A DNA stretch of 51,090 nt, taken from NCBI GenBank assembly GCA_020725385.1, contig DYFC01000032.1, positions 1-51,090 on the forward strand. Direction: 5' to 3'. The DNA is from Nitrospira japonica (lineage in GTDB: Bacteria > Nitrospirota > Thermodesulfovibrionia > Thermodesulfovibrionales > SM23-35). This document shows, one piece after another, positions 24,911-31,970 of this stretch. Within the stretch, counting starts at the first letter, position 1, and every line of letters starts with the position of its first letter. The position numbers were made by a program, and so were the translations under genes. The notes under the pieces were generated by a model that was not told the origin of the DNA, did no database searches, and saw nothing but the letters and a program-made list of their open reading frames with translations.

Positions 24911-26574
24911 AAAAATACTTTATTATTCCAATTGTCCTAACATTGCTTTTAGTTTCAATTCTAAAGGCGGACAACCTTTATGAAAATCAACTTAACAAAG
25001 GGATAATAAACTCTGACCCTTATGCATATCTTTTGATCGAAAAAGCAAAAAATGATAAAGAAAAAGCAGGAAGTTTTCTTAAAGAAGCCTTAAAATTTTC
25101 GCCTGATCTGCCTGCTGTTTATTTCGAGCTTTCAAAAACGAGTTTCAATTTAACTTCGACCGGTTTTTTCCAGACAATAGATTATCTGAGACAGGGGATA
25201 GAGAAATACAGACATAATTTCTGGTGGTCTTTTATGTTAACAGCCACAATAACTTCAAGTATTCTGATTTCATTTTTCACTGCGATTCTTCTTTATATAT
25301 TAATAAGAATACCGATGGATCTTTCATTGTTTAAGCATGATATTGAAGAGAGCAGAATGAAACTATTACTATTGCTTGCCTTTATATTTTCGGTTCTTGG
25401 TCCATTATTTCTTCTCGGGAGTCTATTAATGCTTATAAGTTTTTATAGTAATAAATGGGGCAAGTCAATACTTTATTCCTACTTAGCTGTTCTTATTCTT
25501 TCTCCTGTTATACTTCATATCGTTTCACTTTTCTTTACTGCTCCTGCTTCAGCAGAATTGAAAGGAATTGTGGAGGTAAATGAGTCAAGAGGTAATAAGT
25601 ATGCTATTTCAATTTTGAAAGGAAACAATGATACTCCTGCACTTTTCTCTTATGCTCTTGCTTTGAAACGCGAAGGCAGATATGATGAGTCGGTTGAAGT
25701 CTATAATTCTCTTCTCAAAATAAAACCAGATTCACGTATTTATAATAATCTTGCGAATTGTTATTTTGCCACCGGTAATTTCGAAAAAGCCAGGGAGTTA
25801 TACCTAAAAGCAAAAGAAATAAAACAAACTCCTGCCATTTTCTATAATCTAAGTCAGGTATATAGAGAGACCCTTGATTTTGAAAAAGGTGAAGAATATT
25901 TTCTACAGGCGCAGAAAATGAACGAGGAAGCTGTTTCAATGTACAGGTCGATTGCCGGCAGAAATCCAAACAGATTAGTTATCGATGAAACGCTTTCATT
26001 CCCTGAAATTTGGGGCATAGCTAAGAACATCAAATTAAAGGCATCTACCATGGGTTTTTCTGTTGTAAAAACTTCTATAATACCTTTGATAGCTATCGGA
26101 ATGATTGCATTTTTTATATTTATTGACAGACGTTTTAAAAATCGGGCTTATCGGTGCAAAAGGTGCGGGAAAATTATCTGTCCTTTATGCGAAAAACATA
26201 TTTTGTGGGGACATATGTGCAGAAATTGTTATCGTTCCATTGTAAGAATAGATGAACTTGATGCAAAAGAAAGGGTGGCCCGTCTTCTTACTGTTTATGC
26301 TCATCAAACAAGGAGAAGAAACATTATCAAATTCTTATCTTTTATCTTACCCGGTTCAGCTCAAATATATGCAGGCAGTATTGTGCAAGGGTTTTTGGTT
26401 TTATGGGCATTTCTTTTCTTCCTTTTCCTTCCTTTTATGAATCGGGTATTTATTACAGAGGTTCCGGGTTCTATGCCACTTTGGTTCAATTTGTTATCAT
26501 TTACAATTCTTATAATCATCTATATTTTATCTAACTTAGTCACAAGACGGAGGGTTGCCAGAGGATGGCTTTAG
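24907..26574 (+). CDS. TPR-containing multi-pass membrane protein with zinc ribbon
   Basis: A 555-residue protein, not assigned to a known pathway. It has an N-terminal signal/anchor (YFIIPIVLTLLLVSIL) and a short periplasmic helical-repeat part. Several membrane helices follow at about residues 112-145 and 158-215. TPR-like repeats span about 245-350 (FSYALALKREGRYDESVEVY, IYNNLANCYFATGNFEKARELY, IFYNLSQVYRETLDFEKGEEYF). After another helix comes a double-CxxC zinc ribbon (CKRCGKIICPLCEKH, CRNCY; about 415-440), then C-terminal helices. It overlaps plsY by 4 nt and the DUF4388 gene by 10 nt, so it probably belongs to one envelope-linked operon. Confidence 0.8.
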   Translation: MKKYFIIPIVLTLLLVSILKADNLYENQLNKGIINSDPYAYLLIEKAKNDKEKAGSFLKEALKFSPDLPAVYFELSKTSFNLTSTGFFQTIDYLRQGIEKYRHNFWWSFMLTATITSSILISFFTAILLYILIRIPMDLSLFKHDIEESRMKLLLLLAFIFSVLGPLFLLGSLLMLISFYSNKWGKSILYSYLAVLILSPVILHIVSLFFTAPASAELKGIVEVNESRGNKYAISILKGNNDTPALFSYALALKREGRYDESVEVYNSLLKIKPDSRIYNNLANCYFATGNFEKARELYLKAKEIKQTPAIFYNLSQVYRETLDFEKGEEYFLQAQKMNEEAVSMYRSIAGRNPNRLVIDETLSFPEIWGIAKNIKLKASTMGFSVVKTSIIPLIAIGMIAFFIFIDRRFKNRAYRCKRCGKIICPLCEKHILWGHMCRNCYRSIVRIDELDAKERVARLLTVYAHQTRRRNIIKFLSFILPGSAQIYAGSIVQGFLVLWAFLFFLFLPFMNRVFITEVPGSMPLWFNLLSFTILIIIYILSNLVTRRRVARGWL

Positions 26575-27614
26575 AGGGTTCTCTTAAAGATTTCGGGTTT
26601 GCAGATATATTACAATTGATCTTCTTCCAGAGGAAAACAGGAGTTCTGACTATTGAGGGAAGACTCGATAAAATCAGGCTGCTTTTTGTTGACGGTAATA
26701 TAACAGGCGCTGAATCAAAAAGAAGATCCGAAGCAAACAGGCTCGGGAAAGTTCTTGTAAAAAAGGGAGTTCTTAGCGAAGAACTTCTACAATCAATTCT
26801 CAAGGAACAGAAAAATACCAATGCAAAACTCGGGAATCTTATTGTCCGTAGAGGTATTGTTGAAAAAGATGATATAGAAGAAATTCTTGAAAATCAGATC
26901 AAAGAAACAGTCATCCAGATTTTTAACTGGAAGGACGGGACATATGAATTCACACCTATGGCTGTGCCTGTTGATAAAGAAATTCCTTTATCAATAGATA
27001 CACAGCACCTTCTTATGGAAGGTCTGCGTATAGTTGATGAATGGACTACAATTGAAGGCAAAATAACTCTTGATACTATCTTTAAAAAAACAGGGATAAT
27101 AGAAGCCGAACAATCCGAAGAGGAGAGAGAAATTCTTGAGCTTATTGATGGTGAAAATGATGTTAGCACAATTATAGATATTTCGGGCAAAGACGATTAT
27201 TCTGTCTCAAAAGTCCTTGTATCCCTCCTTGATAAAGGTATTATTGAAGCAAAAGAGGCCAAACCATTAATTGCTGTACAAACCGTAATAACAGAAGAAA
27301 AACCCGCACTATCATATACTTTTCTTCCTTTAATAATAATCATTGTTGCAATAATTATTTCATCATTTCCTGTTTTTATGGAATCGGGTGATATTTTAAA
27401 GAATTTTATTGCTTCAAAAGATATAAATGAGTTCAGGATAAAAATTGAGGCTTATAAATTGTCTTCCGGTGAATACCCTGCTGATGCGGATTCTATTATC
27501 CGGAAATCAGACCCGTGGCATCAACCCTATATTTACAGAAACTCGGGTGAATATTTCACACTTTTAAGTTCGGGACCTGATAAAATATCCGGCACACCGG
27601 ATGATATTTATTAA
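26565..27614 (+). CDS. DUF4388 protein with membrane helix and GspG-like C-terminus
   Basis: A 349-residue protein. The N-terminal DUF4388/PATAN domain (MALEGSLKDFGFADILQLIFFQRKTGVLTI, FVDGNITGA) is a module seen in signalling and gliding proteins. A helical region like the start of GspE N-terminal domains follows (LGKVLVKKGVLSEELLQSIL, LGNLIVRRGIVEKDDIEEIL). After a predicted winged-helix-like segment comes one membrane helix (TFLPLIIIIVAIIISSFPVF, about 254-275). The last 60 residues (FRIKIEAYKLSSGEYPADAD, DPWHQPYIYR, LLSSGPDKISGTPDDIY) look like the globular end of type II pseudopilin GspG. This combination in one chain is unusual. It overlaps the TPR gene by 10 nt. Confidence 0.8.
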   Translation: MALEGSLKDFGFADILQLIFFQRKTGVLTIEGRLDKIRLLFVDGNITGAESKRRSEANRLGKVLVKKGVLSEELLQSILKEQKNTNAKLGNLIVRRGIVEKDDIEEILENQIKETVIQIFNWKDGTYEFTPMAVPVDKEIPLSIDTQHLLMEGLRIVDEWTTIEGKITLDTIFKKTGIIEAEQSEEEREILELIDGENDVSTIIDISGKDDYSVSKVLVSLLDKGIIEAKEAKPLIAVQTVITEEKPALSYTFLPLIIIIVAIIISSFPVFMESGDILKNFIASKDINEFRIKIEAYKLSSGEYPADADSIIRKSDPWHQPYIYRNSGEYFTLLSSGPDKISGTPDDIY

Positions 27615-27620
27615 ACCTAT

Positions 27621-28388
27621 ATGAAAGCAGTAGTACTTTTAAGCGGGGGTATCGATTCCTCAACTTCTCTTGCAATAGCGAAATCCCGTGGATTTGACAT
27701 ATACGCAATAACTTTTGATTATAAACAAAGACATAAAAGAGAACTCGAATCCGCAAAAATGATTGCTTCAGCTCTTGGTGTAAAGAAACATCTTTTTATA
27801 AAATTCGACCTGAGTGAAATAGGGGGCTCTGCCTTGACTACAGCAATTGAAGTCCCCAAATCAAATTTAACTTCTGATTTAGAGTCCGGCAGTATAATTC
27901 CTGTTACTTATGTTCCTGCACGTAATACCATATTTCTCTCTTTTGCACTTGCATGGGCAGAGGTAATCGGGTCTGGAGACATTTTTATAGGTGCGAATGC
28001 TGTAGATTATAGCGGATACCCTGACTGTAGACCCGAATATATAAGAGCTTTCGAGAACATGGCAAATCTTGCCACAAAAATTTCGGTTGAAGGCAAAGTC
28101 CGTTTCAAAATTCATGCTCCGCTTATTTCAATGTCAAAAGCAGAAATAATAAAAGAAGGTATAAAACTCGGGCTCGATTATTCATTGACATGGAGTTGCT
28201 ATGACCCACAACCTGTAAAAAACAAAAAACAAAAAACAAAATTCAAAATTCAAAATATTAAAACTCAAGATTCAAGATTCAAAATTCAAAACCCTGAATT
28301 TATTCCCTGCGGGAAATGCGATAGCTGTATTTTCAGGCATAAAGGATTCGCTGAAGCAGGGATTAAAGACCCTCTTCTTGAAAAATGA
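27621..28388 (+). CDS. queC: 7-cyano-7-deazaguanine synthase (QueC)
   Basis: Converts 7-carboxy-7-deazaguanine to preQ0 in queuosine synthesis. The PP-loop [17 protein letters not shown] is at the N-terminus, then [51 protein letters not shown] and LTWSCYDP. The zinc site [19 protein letters not shown] follows. Between SCYDPQPV and the zinc site the protein carries about 25 extra residues rich in K, Q, N, F and I. They are encoded by AAAATTCAAA-type low-complexity DNA (about 28217-28300) that normal QueC lacks. The frame stays open, so the enzyme may still work. It overlaps the DUF1284 gene by 4 nt. Confidence 0.93.
   Translation: MKAVVLLSGGIDSSTSLAIAKSRGFDIYAITFDYKQRHKRELESAKMIASALGVKKHLFIKFDLSEIGGSALTTAIEVPKSNLTSDLESGSIIPVTYVPARNTIFLSFALAWAEVIGSGDIFIGANAVDYSGYPDCRPEYIRAFENMANLATKISVEGKVRFKIHAPLISMSKAEIIKEGIKLGLDYSLTWSCYDPQPVKNKKQKTKFKIQNIKTQDSRFKIQNPEFIPCGKCDSCIFRHKGFAEAGIKDPLLEK
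28217..28300 (+). repeat. Low-complexity AAATTCAAA-type insertion inside queC
   Basis: Tandem AAAAAAC units (three) run into imperfect ATTCAAA/ATTCAAGA units. The stretch is in frame, a multiple of three, and adds about 25 residues to QueC just before its Cys cluster. It resembles AT-rich dispersed simple repeats found between genes in some genomes; here it interrupts a coding region. Confidence 0.6.
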
Positions 28389-28789
28389 TAAAATTAAGAG
28401 GACATCATCTTATCTGCCTTCATTTTTTCTCGGGTGAGGGTTTTTCGGATGAATTTGTCAATAATCTTAAAGACTTACGAAAACGTTTAACTGAAGGAGA
28501 AACAATAAATACAGGTAATCAAGCGGATGATGTATGTAAAGTATGCGGGTATCTCAGAAATGAAAAATGTCTTTACAATGAGAATGCGGATATTGAAATA
28601 GTGAATATGGATAAAACTGCGGTAACTCTACTGGAAGTAGAACAGGCTGCAAATATCAAATGGCAAGAAATTAATGCCAAATTGCCATCCATTTTTAAAA
28701 CATGGTATATGAAATATTGCATTGATTGCGATTGGCTCGATATATGCAAAAAGAATGACGGGTTCTTAAAACTCATTGCAACCCTGTAG
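28385..28789 (+). CDS. DUF1284 cysteine-rich protein
   Basis: A 134-residue protein of the DUF1284 family, recognised by its start [24 protein letters not shown] and two cysteine groups: [12 protein letters not shown] (about residues 46-57) and [10 protein letters not shown] (about 113-122). Eight or more cysteines suggest an Fe-S cluster or zinc site; the family function is unknown. It overlaps queC by 4 nt. Its stop lies 18 nt before the ATA proposed as start for UPF0158. Confidence 0.8.
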   Translation: MIKLRGHHLICLHFFSGEGFSDEFVNNLKDLRKRLTEGETINTGNQADDVCKVCGYLRNEKCLYNENADIEIVNMDKTAVTLLEVEQAANIKWQEINAKLPSIFKTWYMKYCIDCDWLDICKKNDGFLKLIATL

Positions 28790-28807
28790 GAATGGAGAGT
28801 ACCTGAT

Positions 28808-29350
28808 ATAGAAAATTTAAGAAAACTCAAGGTTAATTTTGACGAGATACAAAAAGCAATGGAAGATATTGTAAGGGATTCCTTTGATTATTTTCTCGAC
28901 CGCACATCAGGAGAAGTAATTGCATTTTCCGAGCAGATACTAAATGAAGTTAAGGCAAGGCTCTATGATACTGATGATGAAGAAATAGATGAAGATATTG
29001 AATATATTGAATATGATGAGATTCCCGAATTGCCTGACTGGATGGAAGACGAGGTAGAACTCGCTATGGAGATACTTTTTGATGTTGAAAATAGATATAT
29101 AAGGATACCCGAGAGAAATTCTGGTATGGCTTTTAATTCGATGATTGAATTTGTAAAAACAGTTGAAGATGAAGAACTAAAAAATATCTTAACCAAGTCT
29201 CTTGAAGGCAAAGGGGCATTCAGAAAATTTAAGGATGCCCTTATTAATTATCCAAGGGAAAGAAAAAGATGGCACGGCTTTAATGCAAAGGCTGTAAAAC
29301 TCGAGATAATCGAATGGCTTAAGTCAATAGGAATCGAACCTGAAACATAA
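28808..29350 (+). CDS. UPF0158 family protein, probable ATA start
   Basis: An acidic protein of about 180 residues of the UPF0158 family, unknown function. It shows the hallmark (D)YFLDRTSGEVIAFSEQ, an acidic middle (DDEEIDEDIEYIEYDEIPELPDW) and the C-terminal FRKFKDALINYPRERKRWHGF. The first ATG (28859) is inside the family's conserved N-terminus. The missing part KLKVNFDEIQKA is encoded just upstream in frame, with no ATG/GTG/TTG back to the in-frame stop. ATA at 28808-28810 gives ENLRKLKVNFDEI after the initiator, with GGAGAG about 8-10 nt before it. This is the second such case in the window (see 14431-14433). Confidence 0.75.
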   Translation: MENLRKLKVNFDEIQKAMEDIVRDSFDYFLDRTSGEVIAFSEQILNEVKARLYDTDDEEIDEDIEYIEYDEIPELPDWMEDEVELAMEILFDVENRYIRIPERNSGMAFNSMIEFVKTVEDEELKNILTKSLEGKGAFRKFKDALINYPRERKRWHGFNAKAVKLEIIEWLKSIGIEPET

Positions 29351-29489
29351 CAATAGATATTGTCCTGAACAATTTTCTTACGCAACTTGCATAATCCGGT
29401 TTACAAGATTCCTCTTCCGGGTTAATGTTGATTTAGTATTATGTTGTCTGCAAAAATATATAATCAAGGTAATCTAATAAGGACAAAAA

Positions 29490-30494
29490 ATGAATTATAA
29501 GAAATTAATTTCAGAATTCAAAAATAAAAAGATTCTCGTTGTAGGCGATATTATTCTCGACAGATATATCTGGGGAAAGGTTAATCGTATATCTCCTGAA
29601 GCGCCTGTTCCTGTTGTTGAAGTAACAGACGAAGTTTTTCATTTAGGCGGGGCATCAAATGTAGCAAACAATATTGTTTCATTAGGCGGTAGAGCATCAA
29701 TAGCAGGTGTTGCAGGAAGTGATGACAGAGGTGGAGAAATACTCAGAAGAATGTTTGATTCAACCGGGATTACATATGATGGAGTCTGCTGGACATCGAG
29801 ACCGACTACAATGAAGACACGTGTCATAGCCCATAGCCAGCAGGTTGTGAGATTTGATAGAGAAGATAAGAACAGGATTGAAGGCAAAACACTCAAAAAA
29901 TTAATTGATTATATAAGATTTGAAATCCCGGGCTATGATGCAGTAATTATATCAGACTATAAAAAAGGTGTTGTTTCAACTAAACTTGTTCGGGAAATAA
30001 TAAAATATGCAAAACCTGAAAATATCTTTGTTGCTGTTGACCCGAAGGTCGGACATTTCCATTGCTATAAGAATGTTTCTTTAATAACACCCAATTTAAA
30101 TGAAGCTTCACAGGCTTCCGGGATAGATATAGTTGATGAAAGAACATTATTAAGCGCCGGGAATCTTCTGATGAAAAAGCTTTCCTGTGACTCGGTTTTA
30201 ATCACACGCGGTGAACATGGGATGAGTCTCTTCAGAAAAGACTCAGTAGTGCATATACCCACTGTTGCGAAAAACGTTTATGATGTAACAGGAGCCGGCG
30301 ATACTGTTATTGCTGCCTTTACACTTGCACATGCTGCCGGAGCAAATCTCGAAGAGTCGGCAATTATCGCAAACCATGCAGGAGGTATCGTGGTCGGAGA
30401 AGTTGGCACTGCTGTTGTTAAACCGGAACAATTACTTAAATCATTGAACTCAAAAAATGGCAAAAGCAATATCATTGTTCTCAGGAGGACTTGA
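29490..30494 (+). CDS. rfaE1: D-glycero-beta-D-manno-heptose-7-phosphate kinase
   Basis: PfkB/ribokinase-family kinase of the ADP-heptose pathway for LPS inner core. The 334-residue protein begins with KILVVGDIILDRYIWGKVNRISPEAPVPVVEV, then HLGGASNVANNIVSLGG, and ends with the PfkB signature DVTGAGDTVIAAFTLAHAAGA holding the catalytic Asp. It corresponds to the first domain of E. coli HldE only; no nucleotidyltransferase domain is attached. It overlaps the PP-loop gene by 38 nt. Upstream 29351-29489 is an AT-rich promoter gap after UPF0158. Confidence 0.93.
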   Translation: MNYKKLISEFKNKKILVVGDIILDRYIWGKVNRISPEAPVPVVEVTDEVFHLGGASNVANNIVSLGGRASIAGVAGSDDRGGEILRRMFDSTGITYDGVCWTSRPTTMKTRVIAHSQQVVRFDREDKNRIEGKTLKKLIDYIRFEIPGYDAVIISDYKKGVVSTKLVREIIKYAKPENIFVAVDPKVGHFHCYKNVSLITPNLNEASQASGIDIVDERTLLSAGNLLMKKLSCDSVLITRGEHGMSLFRKDSVVHIPTVAKNVYDVTGAGDTVIAAFTLAHAAGANLEESAIIANHAGGIVVGEVGTAVVKPEQLLKSLNSKNGKSNIIVLRRT

Positions 30495-31449
30495 CAGCAC
30501 ACTGGCAATCCTTGTTTTAAAAAAACAGGGGATTGATGTTACAGCCATACGTTTCACAACTCCTTTTGAACCTGAAGCCCAACTTTCACATAAAAAAGAT
30601 TATGATGAACTTTCTGTGAGGTTCGGGTTTAGTCTTCAAATTCATAAGCTGGAAGACGAGTTTATCGAAATTGTAAAACACCCGAAACACGGCTATGGTA
30701 AAAACATGAATCCATGTATTGACTGCAGGATTCTTATGTTAAAAAAGGCGAAAAAAATAATGCTGGAATCCGGAGCAGATTTTATTGCAACAGGTGAGGT
30801 GATAGGTCAAAGACCCATGAGTCAGAAAAAAGATATGCTCTACCACATTGACAAAGAAGCTGAGTTAACAGGGTATGTTTTACGTCCTTTATGCGCTGGG
30901 CTTTTAAGAAAAACAATTCCTGAAGAGAAAGGAATAGTTCATAGAGATATGCTTTATAGCTTCAGCGGGCGTTCAAGAAAACCCCAGATGCAACTCGCAA
31001 AAGAACTGGGGCTTGATAAATATCCATCCCCGGCAGGAGGGTGTCTTCTCACAGACCCTATATTCTCACTAAAACTCAAAGATTTGCTGATTCATAAGCC
31101 ATCTCCTGAGATGAGAGAAATCGAATTACTAAAAATAGGAAGACATTTCCGTCTCTCCCCTAAATGCAAAATAGTAGCCGGTAGAGATAGTATAGAAAAT
31201 AATATTATTCAGTCTCTGTCATCAGATGATGATTATATTTTAAATGTCAAAGAATACGGGAGTCCATTGGTTCTTTTAACCGGTGATGCCCCGGAAAAAG
31301 ATATTGAGACCGCAGCCTCTATATGCGCGAGATATTCTGATGCAAAGAATTTGAATTCTGTTGAAGTAAGTGTTCTAAAAAATGGACAATGTAATATTAT
31401 TCAGGTTCATCCTGCTGACGATGATTTTATTAATAGCATAAGGATCTAA
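30457..31449 (+). CDS. PP-loop ATPase, tRNA-thiolation-like
   Basis: A 330-residue PP-loop protein. The nucleotide-binding loop is AISLFSGGLDSTLAILVL at the N-terminus. The CIDCRILMLKKAK segment (near residue 88) and ATGEVIGQRPMSQ resemble MnmA/ThiI-like sulfur-transfer enzymes. The rest (GYVLRPLCAGLLRKTIPEE, KYPSPAGGCLLTDPIFS) matches a bacterial branch often annotated as tRNA 4-thiouridine synthase-like, with a C-terminal NFACT-R-like domain. The exact tRNA target is unknown. It starts inside rfaE1 (38-nt overlap), so translation is coupled, although the two functions look unrelated. Confidence 0.8.
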   Translation: MAKAISLFSGGLDSTLAILVLKKQGIDVTAIRFTTPFEPEAQLSHKKDYDELSVRFGFSLQIHKLEDEFIEIVKHPKHGYGKNMNPCIDCRILMLKKAKKIMLESGADFIATGEVIGQRPMSQKKDMLYHIDKEAELTGYVLRPLCAGLLRKTIPEEKGIVHRDMLYSFSGRSRKPQMQLAKELGLDKYPSPAGGCLLTDPIFSLKLKDLLIHKPSPEMREIELLKIGRHFRLSPKCKIVAGRDSIENNIIQSLSSDDDYILNVKEYGSPLVLLTGDAPEKDIETAASICARYSDAKNLNSVEVSVLKNGQCNIIQVHPADDDFINSIRI

Positions 31450-31458
31450 AAATTTTCT

Positions 31459-31956
31459 ATGAAAATTGAATTCATTGAAGTTACAACTCAAGAACAGATT
31501 GACACTTTAGAAAAACTTGCCTGCGAGATTTGGACAGAGCATTACACTCCTATAATCGGCAGGGAACAGGTTGAATATATGCTAAATAAATATCAGACAA
31601 AAGATGCTATATTTTCACAGATAAAAGATGAAGGTTACAGATATTTTTTAATTCAAAGTGAAAGACAGGCAAAAGGATATATAGCTGTTTTACCAAAAAA
31701 AGAAAGTTTATTTTTAAGCAAATATTATGTTCATATATCTCACCGTAGAAAAGGCATAGGCAGAAAAGCCTTAGAATTTATCGAACAACTTGCTAATGAT
31801 TTAAAGCTTAAAAAGATTTATTTAACTGTAAATAAAAACAATAAAACTGCTATTACAGTCTATGAGAAGATGGGATTTAGGAATACAGGCCCGATTGTTA
31901 CAGATATTGGCAATGGTTTTGTTATGGATGACTATAAAATGGAAAAGGATATTTAA
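31459..31956 (+). CDS. GNAT-family N-acetyltransferase
   Basis: A 165-residue acetyltransferase. The acetyl-CoA pyrophosphate loop is in YYVHISHRRKGIGRKALEFIEQLA, the usual R/Q-x-x-G-x-G/A pattern. It is followed by KIYLTVNKNNKTAITVYEKMGFRNTGPIVTDIGNGFVMDDYKM, the second half of the GNAT fold. The substrate cannot be inferred. It lies 9 nt after the PP-loop gene and 14 nt before the ligase gene on the same strand. Confidence 0.88.
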   Translation: MKIEFIEVTTQEQIDTLEKLACEIWTEHYTPIIGREQVEYMLNKYQTKDAIFSQIKDEGYRYFLIQSERQAKGYIAVLPKKESLFLSKYYVHISHRRKGIGRKALEFIEQLANDLKLKKIYLTVNKNNKTAITVYEKMGFRNTGPIVTDIGNGFVMDDYKMEKDI

Positions 31957-31970
31957 CCTATAATTAAATT

